DNA of 35,596 nt from a virus: IMG/VR virus record IMGVR_UViG_3300035670_000732, positions 1-35,596 of that record; one strand, 5' to 3'. The notes under the pieces were generated by a model that saw only the letters and a list, made by a program, of their open reading frames with translations, was not told the origin of the DNA and did no database searches. A program made the translations under genes and the position numbers. Each line of letters starts with the position of its first letter. Positions within the stretch are counted from its first letter, which is position 1. This document shows positions 16,022 to 23,417 of this stretch, piece by piece.

Positions 16022-16164
16022 CTGCTCTTTTTTTCACAAGTATACGCGCAAACATAGCATTCATACAATATTGATATTCAGTTAATTACCATTTTATGTA
16101 ACTCTTTTGCGTATATTGTCACTTTTTTATTGATATGTGCGCAATTTGCAACAAATTATAGCGC
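16022..16164. promoter_or_regulatory. Divergent late promoter region
   Basis: This 143-bp AT-rich noncoding gap separates the leftward capsid/tail operon from the rightward terminase operon. On the minus strand TATGTTTG (plus positions 16049-16056) is a perfect TAnnTTTG element 28 nt from the protease start. No equally good element was found for the rightward genes. TATACGC (16041-16047) and GCGTATA (16109-16115) form a widely spaced inverted pair, possible activator sites serving both directions. No Mor/C-type activator gene was recognised in the window. Confidence 0.6.
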
Positions 16165-16596
16165 ATGACGAACGCGAAAAAGAAGGAGCTGGCGCAAAAG
16201 CTGTACATGCAAAACTTCTTCACCACGCAGAAGGAGCTGGCGGAGTACCTCGAAGTGACAGAGCAAACCCTCGGGAAATGGATCAGAGCCGGGAAATGGG
16301 AAGACATGCGCGAAAGCTACCTCATTTCCTTTACGGAGGAAATGGCCTTTATGAAGAAGCAACTGCGCATCATGCGGGAAAACCTGGAATCCGAAGGCAG
16401 AACCACCTTCAACAATAAAGAGATGGATGTCATCACCAAACTTACGGCTGCTATCCGAAACCTGAAAAGCGAGATCGGCATAGAAGACGTCATTGATGTA
16501 TCCATCAAAGTGGTAGAATGGCTGCGCACGCACGATGTGCGCAAAGCCCAGGAGGCCGCAGAAACCTTTCACGCATACATCAAAGCAAACAGCTGA
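16165..16596 (+). CDS. Terminase small subunit (HTH)
   Basis: 143 residues. An N-terminal helix-turn-helix ('NFFTTQKELAEYLEVTEQTLGKWIR', about 18-42) is followed by helical oligomerisation segments ('EMAFMKKQLRIMRENLESEG', 'IEDVIDVSIKVVEWLR'). It is immediately upstream of the terminase large subunit, with TGATG overlap. It recognises phage DNA (or the phage end) and recruits the packaging motor; in transposable phages packaging is headful from the phage end. Confidence 0.85.
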   Translation: MTNAKKKELAQKLYMQNFFTTQKELAEYLEVTEQTLGKWIRAGKWEDMRESYLISFTEEMAFMKKQLRIMRENLESEGRTTFNNKEMDVITKLTAAIRNLKSEIGIEDVIDVSIKVVEWLRTHDVRKAQEAAETFHAYIKANS

Positions 16597-18128
16597 TGGG
16601 AAAAGCAGGCCGCATAGACGCCATTAAGAAATGGGAACAGTACAGGAACAACTTGATTCGGGAAACGCCGGTGCCGATCGAAACGGAAAGCGAGAAGGCC
16701 AAACGCATCGCTCATCTGGAAAAGCACCCGGAGGAATGGTTCCAGTTTTACTTTCCAAATTACTATAAGGCATCACCGGCCAAATTCCACATTGCCAGTA
16801 CAAAACGTATCCTGGGTAATGCGGAATGGTACGAGGTGCGCGCATGGAGCCGGGAGCTGGCCAAATCCACCAGGTCGATGATGGAATTCCTGTACCTGCT
16901 GCTGACCAAGAAAAAGCGCTACATGTTCATGGCCTCCAACAGCTATGATAACGCCGTGCGCCTGACTACCCCCTACAAGATACAGCTTGAAAGCAACCGG
17001 CGTATCATCAACGATTACGGACCGCAGGCCAGCCTGGGCAATTGGACGGACGGCGACTTCACCACACGCAGCGGGTTTACCATCCGCAGCATCGGGGCCG
17101 GGCAAAGCCCACGCGGTGCGCGTAATGAAGAAATCCGCCCGGATATTATCTGCTTTGACGACTTCGATACGGATGAAGAATGCCTGAACTCCGATATCAT
17201 TGACAAGAAATGGAAGTGGTGTACAGAAGCGCTCTTGCCCACACGCTCAATCAGCGAAGCTACGCTGGTAGTCTGGTGCGGCAACCTCATTGCCGAGGAT
17301 TGCTGCATCATGCGCGCACAGGAGTTTGCCGACAAAGTGGACGTGGTGAACATCCGCGACCGCGAAGGCCGCAGCTCATGGCCAGCCAAAAACACGGAGG
17401 CGCATATTGACCGCGTTCTGTCCACCCTTCCTTACTCCGCACAGCAAAAGGAGTACTACAACAACCCGGTCAACGAAGGCAAGGTCTTTAAGGAAATGAC
17501 CTGGGGCAAGTGCCCACCGCTCAAAAGCATGGACCTGATCTGCGTATACTCCGACCCGAGCACCAGCAACAGGGATAAGCCCAGCGCACGCAGCAAGCAC
17601 CAAAACAGTACAAAGGCCGTGGTGATCGTGGGCAAAAAAGGACTTCGGTACTATATATATAAGGCGTGGGTGGACGTGGTGAAGAACTCCGTATTCGTGG
17701 ATTGGCTCTACCAGGCCAAAAAGGAACTGCCGGAAAACGTGCAGGACTATATCTACATCGAAAACAACACGCTGCAAGCCCCATTTTACGAGCAGGTGTT
17801 GCTGCCGCTGATCAAGGAGAAAGGAAAACAGGAGGGCCGCATCCTGAACGTACAAGGCGACGGGCGCAACAAGCCCGACAAATACTTCCGGATCGAAGGC
17901 AACCTGGAACCTATCAACCGCATGGGGCTGCTCATTCTGAACAGCGACGAGAAAGACAACCCGCACATGAAGCGCCTCGAAGCACAGTTCAAGAGCGTAA
18001 GCCCCAACAGCAAGACCATGGACGGACCCGACGCCGTAGAAGGCGCCAAATGGATCCTGGACAACAAAGCACTCGTTTTCTCCATCCGGCTGGGCGCGCA
18101 GCGCAATCCGGCCCGCAAAAAATACTAA
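16596..18128 (+). CDS. Terminase large subunit (Mu gp28-like)
   Basis: 510 residues from the ATG overlapping the TerS stop. ATPase domain: Walker A-like 'SRELAKST' (85-92), Walker B-like 'DIICFDDF' (183-190), and the coupling motif near 'VVWCGN' (226-230). Nuclease domain: 'ICVYSDPS' with Asp320, and 'DYIYIENN' about residue 400, typical acidic RNase H-fold positions; a third acidic residue is near 'PDAVEGA'. It packages DNA into the prohead. It starts a typical order with gp36-like, portal and MuF genes. Confidence 0.92.
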   Translation: MGKAGRIDAIKKWEQYRNNLIRETPVPIETESEKAKRIAHLEKHPEEWFQFYFPNYYKASPAKFHIASTKRILGNAEWYEVRAWSRELAKSTRSMMEFLYLLLTKKKRYMFMASNSYDNAVRLTTPYKIQLESNRRIINDYGPQASLGNWTDGDFTTRSGFTIRSIGAGQSPRGARNEEIRPDIICFDDFDTDEECLNSDIIDKKWKWCTEALLPTRSISEATLVVWCGNLIAEDCCIMRAQEFADKVDVVNIRDREGRSSWPAKNTEAHIDRVLSTLPYSAQQKEYYNNPVNEGKVFKEMTWGKCPPLKSMDLICVYSDPSTSNRDKPSARSKHQNSTKAVVIVGKKGLRYYIYKAWVDVVKNSVFVDWLYQAKKELPENVQDYIYIENNTLQAPFYEQVLLPLIKEKGKQEGRILNVQGDGRNKPDKYFRIEGNLEPINRMGLLILNSDEKDNPHMKRLEAQFKSVSPNSKTMDGPDAVEGAKWILDNKALVFSIRLGAQRNPARKKY

Positions 18129-18131
18129 GGC

Positions 18132-18539
18132 ATGTTCCTGGACAAAGAAGACCTGTACCTCGCTATCCTGGAGGATGAGCTGGAGGAAATCACCCGCGGA
18201 GATGATACCCTGATCAATCAGGCCATCAGCGCAGCCATAAGCGAGGCGCGTACCTACCTGTACGACAGCTACGAGGTAGATACCATCTTTTCCGCCACGG
18301 GAGCAAACCGGCATGCGCTGCTGCTGGGCCTTGTTTCCGACATGGCTATTTATCTGCTGGTGGCCAGGGTACAGGCCGGGCAGGACGTTTCCGACCGGAA
18401 AGACCGGTACGATCGCGCAGTGGCATGGCTCAAGGCAGCCAAGAAAAGCGAAACATATTCAGACCTGCCCAGAAGGGAGGAAACCGTACAAACACATTTT
18501 GTGTCAGGTTCACTCCCAAAACGAAACAATAGGTTTTAA
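18132..18539 (+). CDS. DUF1320-like head-tail protein (Mu gp36 family)
   Basis: 135 residues, helical, with 'MFLDKEDLYLAILEDELEEITRG', 'INQAISAAISEARTYLYDSYEVDTIF' and 'YDRAVAWLKAAKKSE', the pattern of the DUF1320 family (Mu gp36), believed to act at the head-tail connector. It begins 3 nt after TerL. In Mu it lies after the capsid; here it lies between TerL and portal. Confidence 0.8.
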   Translation: MFLDKEDLYLAILEDELEEITRGDDTLINQAISAAISEARTYLYDSYEVDTIFSATGANRHALLLGLVSDMAIYLLVARVQAGQDVSDRKDRYDRAVAWLKAAKKSETYSDLPRREETVQTHFVSGSLPKRNNRF

Positions 18540-18582
18540 ATCAGAATGCCCCTGGAATACCTTTAATGTCCTTTAATTTTAA

Positions 18583-19911
18583 ATGAAAATGGAAAAACGC
18601 CCATTCTATCAGGTCGGAAAAAATAACGGCTCTAAACGCCTTATTTCGCGTCGCACTCTTTTGCCGGCCTGGAATGCGTTTAAAGGGCTTTTTGTGGAGG
18701 AACTGGCAGCCCCTAAAAAGAGCTACCGAAGCTCCAACGCGCCTGCAATCATCAACAACGTGACCGTGCGCCCGGTGGCCCGTGGCAGCGTGGATATACA
18801 GAAGTGGCGCAATGCCCTCATACTGGCCGAAGGCGAGTATGATCAGCGGGTGCTGCTGTACGACCTGTACGAAGATATGGTGCTGGATGGATTCCTGATG
18901 GACGCCATCGACAAGCGCGTGAACGACATCACCAACTGCTCGCTGCAGTATGTGGATGCCAACGGCAAACCGGCGGACCTGATCAACGAGATCCTGGAAA
19001 CCACCTTCTTCGAAGACTTCCTTTCCGAAGTCATGCAAAGCAAGTTCTGGGGGCATAGCCTTATGGAACTTGACTGGGGAGCACCAGGAACCAAAACCGG
19101 CCACACCCATCTCATCCCGCGCAAGCACGTCAAACCCCGCCTGGGCATTGTGACTCGCGAGCAATGGGGCATGGACGGCATTTCCTACAGGGAGCTGCCC
19201 AACATCATTGAAGTGGGCAAACCCAACAGCCTGGGCCGCCTGCTGCAGGTGAGCCAGTATGTGATCTATAAGCGCGGCGGATTTGGCGATTGGGCAGAAT
19301 ATGCTGAAACCTTTGGGACGCCGTTCCGATGGGCCACCTACAACAACGACGAAAGCCGCAAGGTGCTGGAAAGCGCCCTGGCTCAGGCAGGCACAGCCGG
19401 GTACGTGGTGGCCCCGGTAGATGCCAACCTCCAATTCCTCAACGCCAACCCGAGCGGACAGGGCGATATGCTCTTTGGCCGCCTGCGGCAGGCCTGTAAC
19501 GAGGAAATAAGTATTACCATCCTGGGCAATACCATGACGACCACAGAGGCCAGAAGCAGCGGATACGCACAGAGCAAAACGCATGCCGAAACCCAGGAAG
19601 CCATTCACAAAGCCGACCGGCGTTTTGTGCTGCGGATCCTTACCGAAAAACTGACGCCATACCTTGAACGCCTTGGATACCCGGTAAACGGCGGATACTG
19701 GCAGTATGTGGATGAAGAAAAGCTCTCGCTGAGCGAGCGCATTGCAATCGATATGCAGGTGGCAACCAAAGTACCGATCCCGAACTACTACTGGTACGAG
19801 CGGTATAAGATACCAGCTCCCACCGAAAGCGACGACACCGGCGAAGCGGCAGAGGAAGACGAAGGCGAAGAAACGCCGGGCGACAACCAGGGCGCCCGAA
19901 AAAAGGCCTGA
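18583..19911 (+). CDS. Portal protein (DUF935, Mu gp29-like)
   Basis: 442 residues. 'MVLDGFLMDAIDKRVNDITNC', 'QSKFWGHSLMELDWG', 'PRKHVKPRLGIVTREQWGMDGISY', 'FGTPFRWATYNNDES' and the 'LGNTMTT' segment correspond to DUF935 portal proteins. The dodecameric ring is the DNA-entry vertex. A Glu/Asp-rich tail ends ...A-R-K-K-A-stop. The last codons (CGA AAA AAG GCC TGA) form a slippery site followed by a 10-bp stem, so some ribosomes should continue into the MuF gene (total about 833 residues). The preceding 43-nt gap is AT-rich; the start codon at 18583 has a second ATG two codons later. Confidence 0.92.
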   Translation: MKMEKRPFYQVGKNNGSKRLISRRTLLPAWNAFKGLFVEELAAPKKSYRSSNAPAIINNVTVRPVARGSVDIQKWRNALILAEGEYDQRVLLYDLYEDMVLDGFLMDAIDKRVNDITNCSLQYVDANGKPADLINEILETTFFEDFLSEVMQSKFWGHSLMELDWGAPGTKTGHTHLIPRKHVKPRLGIVTREQWGMDGISYRELPNIIEVGKPNSLGRLLQVSQYVIYKRGGFGDWAEYAETFGTPFRWATYNNDESRKVLESALAQAGTAGYVVAPVDANLQFLNANPSGQGDMLFGRLRQACNEEISITILGNTMTTTEARSSGYAQSKTHAETQEAIHKADRRFVLRILTEKLTPYLERLGYPVNGGYWQYVDEEKLSLSERIAIDMQVATKVPIPNYYWYERYKIPAPTESDDTGEAAEEDEGEETPGDNQGARKKA

Positions 19912-19956
19912 GCCGTAGAGTACGCCGCCTGCTGGAACTCCGCAGGCTCTACGGCT
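19899..19956 (+). promoter_or_regulatory. Candidate -1 programmed frameshift signal, portal to MuF
   Basis: The heptamer A AAA AAG (19899-19905) is in the portal frame (CGA AAA AAG GCC TGA). The spacer GCCTG (19906-19910) is 5 nt. The stem is AGCCGTAGAG (19911-19920) with CTCTACGGCT (19947-19956), a perfect 10 bp, topped by an inner CCTGC/GCAGG 5-bp stem (19928-19932 with 19942-19946) and a 9-nt loop. The -1 frame has no stop until the MuF stop at 21083. Heptamer type, phase, spacer length and stem strength match textbook -1 frameshift signals such as those of IS3-family transposases. Confidence 0.82.
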
Positions 19957-19994
19957 CGCATGATAGCGGCTGCTCCTGCGCTCAGTGCCAGGAG

Positions 19995-21083
19995 GTGGAG
20001 GAGCTGACATTCAGCAACCGCTTTCAGAAAATACCGATGGCGGTGGTCAGCGACTACCTGCAAAAACTGCACGACCAAACCCTGGGCGCTACCGACATCC
20101 ATCAGCCACTCTGGCGGGAATACTTCACCCGTTTGCGGCAGTTTGCCGAGGCTGGATATGCGCGGCGGCTGGATGAAGCGCGCAGTGTGCAGGAGTTTGA
20201 ACTGTTTCGGCGCATGGAGCGTAACCTGGCCAGCTTCGCAGCCCATAAGCAAAACGCACTGACGGACGAGCTGCGCCGCTTGATGGTGGATCGCACAACG
20301 GGCATTAAGCGTACACTGCCGGAATTTCAAACCGCTGCACTAGATCTGCTTAAGCAGTATAATGATACCTGGTTGCGCGTGGAAGCTACGCACGCTACCA
20401 TCGCCGCTCAGCAGATCGAGAGCTGGCAGGAGATACAACAGCGCAAAGACCTATACCCATATCTGCGCTACGAAACGGCAGGAGATGACCGGGTAAGGCC
20501 AAAGCATAAGCTACTGGACGGGGCCGTGCATCCGGTAGATTCGGAATTCTGGGATGTGAACTACCCGCCTAACGGATGGCGCTGCCGCTGCAAGGTAATC
20601 CAGGTGGATGAGCCAGGGCGCGAAATGCAGGTCAACTTCCAGCCGGATAAGGGCTTTCGGCACAACGTAGGCAAAACCGGCCTGATCGTTGGCCCGGATC
20701 ACGCCTACTTCGATGTGAGCGTGCTGGATGGCGAGCGCATTACCAAACAGGCGTTTTCTTACCTGCATGCACTGGACCAGGCAGCCACCATGCAAAAGGC
20801 CATCAGCGCATTTGCGGGCAAAGAACTGCCCTGGCAGGATGGGCGCAATCTGCGCGTGGATGATGCCGTACTACGCCGCATCCACCGCAGCAATCACCCA
20901 TCTCCGGATGTGCGCGATAAGATGCTGGCCGTGCTGGATATCTTCCTGCCTGAGCTTGTACTGATGGTAGAGCAGGACGATATGCGCATGTACCTGATCA
21001 CGCTCCTGGGTGAGCGCTTCTTCTGGCACATGCGCCAGGAGGACGCCTTGAGCATACTGGCCGATATTGCCCATACACCATAA
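19995..21083 (+). CDS. MuF-like head morphogenesis protein (Mu gp30/SPP1 gp7 family)
   Basis: 362 residues if it starts at the GTG at 19995; there is no ATG in frame before 20037, and the frame is open back to 19809. The MuF signature is at about 155-200: 'RYETAGDDRVRPKHKLLDG', '..DSEFWDVNYPPNGWRCRCKV', with the conserved His, Asp and CRC. The upstream -1-frame portion (19905-19994) encodes a basic Leu/Arg helix and C-x-C-x-x-C ('SGCSCAQCQEVEE'), which looks like real protein lost if GTG is the start. I therefore think the main product is a portal-MuF fusion by frameshifting (392 residues after the slip). A free product by GTG initiation is not excluded. MuF enters the head with the DNA or helps assembly. 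Confidence 0.88.
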   Translation: MEELTFSNRFQKIPMAVVSDYLQKLHDQTLGATDIHQPLWREYFTRLRQFAEAGYARRLDEARSVQEFELFRRMERNLASFAAHKQNALTDELRRLMVDRTTGIKRTLPEFQTAALDLLKQYNDTWLRVEATHATIAAQQIESWQEIQQRKDLYPYLRYETAGDDRVRPKHKLLDGAVHPVDSEFWDVNYPPNGWRCRCKVIQVDEPGREMQVNFQPDKGFRHNVGKTGLIVGPDHAYFDVSVLDGERITKQAFSYLHALDQAATMQKAISAFAGKELPWQDGRNLRVDDAVLRRIHRSNHPSPDVRDKMLAVLDIFLPELVLMVEQDDMRMYLITLLGERFFWHMRQEDALSILADIAHTP

Positions 21084-21093
21084 TATATAGCGT

Positions 21094-21522
21094 ATGAACC
21101 CGGCAGACTTTTTAGGTAAGATCGTGCGCAGGATGCCGCAGATTAAACGCGACATTCTGCAGACCATCATAGCCGTGGAGGCGGAACGCATGTGGGCGGA
21201 AAACTTCAGGAAGGAAGGATTCACCGACCGCAGCTTCACGCCCTGGGCGCCGCGCAAAAAACCAGAGAAGCCAAAGCGCGCACTGCTCGTAAAGACCAGC
21301 ACGCTCAAAGGCCATGCCCTGAAAGGCCGCAAAACGCCCAACAGCGTGGACTTCGTTTTTCCGCTGGAATATGAGCGCGTACACAATGAGGGCCTAAAGG
21401 CGGGACGCGGCAAAGGCTTTATCATGCCAAAGCGGCAATTCATTGGCCCGTCGGCAGAGCTCAACAAGCGCATCGACAGCAAGGTAAAAACCTATTTGAA
21501 TAACCTTTTAAACCGTCCCTAA
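21094..21522 (+). CDS. gpG-like virion morphogenesis protein (Mu gp31 family)
   Basis: 142 residues. 'VEAERMWAENFRKEGFTDRSFTPWAPRK' is the signature of the phage virion morphogenesis (Mu G) family, followed by 'LVKTSTLKGHALKGR' and 'YERVHNEGLKAGRGKGFIMPKRQFIGPS', the usual 'HN.G....G....PKRQFIG' ending. It acts in tail completion/head-tail joining. It follows MuF by 10 nt, the same order as in Mu (gp30-gp31). Confidence 0.88.
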   Translation: MNPADFLGKIVRRMPQIKRDILQTIIAVEAERMWAENFRKEGFTDRSFTPWAPRKKPEKPKRALLVKTSTLKGHALKGRKTPNSVDFVFPLEYERVHNEGLKAGRGKGFIMPKRQFIGPSAELNKRIDSKVKTYLNNLLNRP

Positions 21523-21523
21523 G

Positions 21524-21937
21524 ATGACTTTAAACATCCTGGTTGCCGCCCTGGCCATTACGATCATGGCCATCTGCAACGCCGTGATGGACAAGCTCCA
21601 GTTTCACTTTGGCGTGAGCATTTGGAAGGACAAAAACCCGCTGTTCTGGAATCCGCAGCTGAGCTGGAGAAATAAGTGGAAGAATGGCGACCCGGAGCAG
21701 GGCGAAAAGTTTCCGGGCAGCAGCTCCATATTTGTGAGCCTTACCGATGCCTGGCACCTGTTTAAAAAGTTCCTTACGGCGGCGCTTGCCATCCTCCCTG
21801 CCGCATGGCTGGGCACTGCGCACGCCTGGCCCTGGTGGGGCTACGCGCTGGCATGGCTGGGGGCACAGTGGCTGTACGGAGGCGTGTTTCACCTTTTCTT
21901 CAAATACATATTCGACCGCCGTGAAAGATCTGTATGA
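21524..21937 (+). CDS. Multi-pass small membrane protein
   Basis: 137 residues with hydrophobic segments at about 2-22, 82-100 and 104-126, and a central polar loop rich in Trp/Asn/Lys ('NPLFWNPQLSWRNKWKNGDPEQGEKFPGSSS'). The C-terminus is aromatic and basic. It is 1 nt after the gpG-like gene and overlaps the next. Three membrane segments inside a packaging operon suggest a lysis/holin or membrane-associated function. I do not recognise a named family. Confidence 0.65.
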   Translation: MTLNILVAALAITIMAICNAVMDKLQFHFGVSIWKDKNPLFWNPQLSWRNKWKNGDPEQGEKFPGSSSIFVSLTDAWHLFKKFLTAALAILPAAWLGTAHAWPWWGYALAWLGAQWLYGGVFHLFFKYIFDRRERSV

Positions 21938-22451
21938 ACACCTGCGCACGCGCCTGGCTACCGTAGATGGCCTGCGCTGGATCGACTTCGACCTTGGGCA
22001 ACTGGAACAAGAGCCCATGCCTCCGCTCAGCTACCCGGCGGCGCTCGTGGCCTTTGATGCGCCTGCATACACCCAGCTGGGCATGGGCGCACAACAGGCT
22101 ACGGTAGTGATCAGCCTGCGCTGCGCATTCCGGGTATGGGAGCGCACGCACAGCAAAACGGCGCTGAGCTTTCAGGAGGCAGGCCTGGCGCACATGGATA
22201 TGCTGGCCGATATACACGCCGCATTGCAGGGCAGCAGCGGGGCGGCATTCTCGCCGCTCGTGCGCGTGAGCATGGCCAACGAGCAGCGGGCCGATCTTCG
22301 GGTATACACCCTGCAATACACCTGCGAGTACTACGACAGCATCGAAAGCCCCTACCAGCCCTGGCCGGAAAGCATTGAAGAAGACGAAAACGGCGACCCG
22401 GTACCGCTGCCGGAGCCCGGATTTTGCATAACACCAATCCTCGAAGTATGA
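21921..22451 (+). CDS. Minor structural protein (possible Mu gp37-like tail completion)
   Basis: 176 residues from the GTG at 21921 (VKDLYEHLRTRLATVDGL). The only upstream in-frame alternatives would overlap the preceding membrane protein extensively, and the first internal ATG is far inside. It has an alpha/beta core ('RTRLATVDGLRWIDFDLGQL', 'VISLRCAFRVWER', 'LRVYTLQYTCEYYDS'), the style of small tail-completion/DUF1834 proteins (Mu gp37 position). The C-terminus is acidic/Pro-rich. A 17-nt overlap with the preceding gene suggests coupled translation. Confidence 0.65.
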   Translation: MKDLYEHLRTRLATVDGLRWIDFDLGQLEQEPMPPLSYPAALVAFDAPAYTQLGMGAQQATVVISLRCAFRVWERTHSKTALSFQEAGLAHMDMLADIHAALQGSSGAAFSPLVRVSMANEQRADLRVYTLQYTCEYYDSIESPYQPWPESIEEDENGDPVPLPEPGFCITPILEV

Positions 22452-23053
22452 ATTTCCTATTGATCCTCGACGCCGGGCACGGTGGCCTGCACAACGGCCA
22501 TTACCACTGCCTGGCCGGCGGGAAAAAGTATAAGCATCGGCCCCCGCATGAATTTCACGGGAACGGCTGGTTCTTTGAAGGCGTATGGAACCGGCGCATG
22601 GTCAACGCCATTGCCGAGCAGGCCAGGCAGGCAGGGATTGAAACCAAGGTGATCTCGCACGAATACCTGGATATTTCCCTCACGCAGCGGGTGCGCACCA
22701 TCAACGCTCTGGCAAAAGGGCGCAATGCGCTCATGATCTCCTGCCATGCCAACGCCTCGCCCTCGCACACCGGGCGCGGCTGGGAAGTATTTACTTCGCC
22801 AGGCAGAACCCGGTCGGATAAGTTTGCAGAGATCCTCACGCGTAAAGTACAGGACACGCGCCTGATGCGTATGCGCGGGATCAAGGAGGCGCGCTTCACG
22901 ATGGTCACAGGCACGCATTGCCCGGCAGTGCTGGTGGAATGGGGATTCTTTGACCAGGTGCAGGATGCACTGATCCTGCACGAGGAAGCCAACATAGCGC
23001 GCTTTGCCCAGGCTACCGTAAAAGCCATTCAGCAATACCTGAAAGCCCTATGA
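22448..23053 (+). CDS. N-acetylmuramoyl-L-alanine amidase (endolysin)
   Basis: 201 residues from ATG 22448 (MNFLLILDAGHGG), overlapping the previous stop. Amidase_3 family: the zinc ligand His11 in 'DAGHGG', a Glu in 'FFEGVWNRRM', His in 'MISCHANASPS', and the catalytic Glu in 'AVLVEWGFFD'. It lacks an obvious signal peptide, so it would need a holin or pinholin to reach the wall. It cleaves the amide between MurNAc and the stem peptide. Two tiny membrane proteins follow it. Confidence 0.93.
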   Translation: MNFLLILDAGHGGLHNGHYHCLAGGKKYKHRPPHEFHGNGWFFEGVWNRRMVNAIAEQARQAGIETKVISHEYLDISLTQRVRTINALAKGRNALMISCHANASPSHTGRGWEVFTSPGRTRSDKFAEILTRKVQDTRLMRMRGIKEARFTMVTGTHCPAVLVEWGFFDQVQDALILHEEANIARFAQATVKAIQQYLKAL

Positions 23054-23163
23054 TCTACCTGGCCGCATTGCTTGCTTTCGTGATCGGGATATTGCTGATC
23101 CTGCTGGTGTTCTACCTCGCCATCCAGGAGGTAGAGAAAACGATTCAAAACCGCTACAAATAA
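23050..23163 (+). CDS. Tiny single-TM protein 1 (candidate lysis component)
   Basis: 37 residues, ATG overlapping the amidase stop (ATGA). One hydrophobic helix (residues 2-23, 'YLAALLAFVIGILLILLVFYLA') is followed by a charged tail 'IQEVEKTIQNRYK'. Size and position immediately after the endolysin suggest a pinholin or small membrane-acting lysis peptide; homology is not recognisable at this length. Confidence 0.65.
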   Translation: MIYLAALLAFVIGILLILLVFYLAIQEVEKTIQNRYK

Positions 23164-23168
23164 CCAAT

Positions 23169-23279
23169 ATGGAATACCTGATTATCCTGCTGGTCTTTAT
23201 CCTGGGCTGCGTTATCGCCATCCTGGGGTTTGCTTACGCTGTATTTGGCCCGTTCTGGAAAAGAGGCGGATGGAAATGA
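23169..23279 (+). CDS. Tiny single-TM protein 2 (candidate lysis component)
   Basis: 36 residues. A hydrophobic helix with Gly-Cys (residues 3-28, 'LIILLVFILGCVIAILG') is followed by the short basic tail 'FGPFWKRGGWK'. The gene starts 5 nt after the preceding tiny gene and is followed directly by a terminator hairpin. The paired tiny TM peptides may act with the amidase. 'LGC' is not a convincing lipobox because it lies inside a TM run. Confidence 0.6.
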   Translation: MEYLIILLVFILGCVIAILGFAYAVFGPFWKRGGWK

Positions 23280-23280
23280 C

Positions 23281-23307
23281 AAAGCCCCGGCGGAGTGCCG
23301 GGGCTTT
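23281..23307. terminator. Terminator-like hairpin between convergent operons
   Basis: AAAGCCCCGGC (23281-23291) and GCCGGGGCTTT (23297-23307) make a perfect 11-bp stem with a 5-nt loop, starting 1 nt after the last rightward stop codon. The U-tail is only three U on each strand, so efficiency is uncertain. It can act on both the rightward late operon and the leftward early operon. Confidence 0.75.
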
Positions 23308-23322
23308 GGGCTTCGTAGCGAT

Positions 23323-23346
23323 CATTTTGTTGACGTCAACAAAATG
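23323..23346. repeat. 24-bp perfect palindrome in the convergent intergenic region
   Basis: CATTTTGTTGAC (23323-23334) followed without spacer by GTCAACAAAATG (23335-23346), a perfect palindrome. It lies 15 nt after the terminator-like hairpin and 72 nt from the PH-domain gene stop. It shares CATTTT...AAAATG with the inverted repeat at 5903-5926. It is a candidate operator or cruciform/processing site. Confidence 0.75.
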
Positions 23347-23417
23347 GTGCAGTTCGGATCTGTACCTGCTGCTCAGAAGGGATAAACCGCGCACTTACTA
23401 ACCTCCCAAATTCTTTA

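Noticed and set aside
17376-18314. 312-codon minus-strand frame
   Set aside because: Antisense to the terminase large subunit; no recognisable features.
18541-20010. 489-codon minus-strand open frame
   Set aside because: Antisense to the DUF935 portal gene, which has clear family motifs.
23212-23394. 60-codon minus-strand frame over the terminator region
   Set aside because: Crosses the terminator hairpin and the palindrome; no family pattern.
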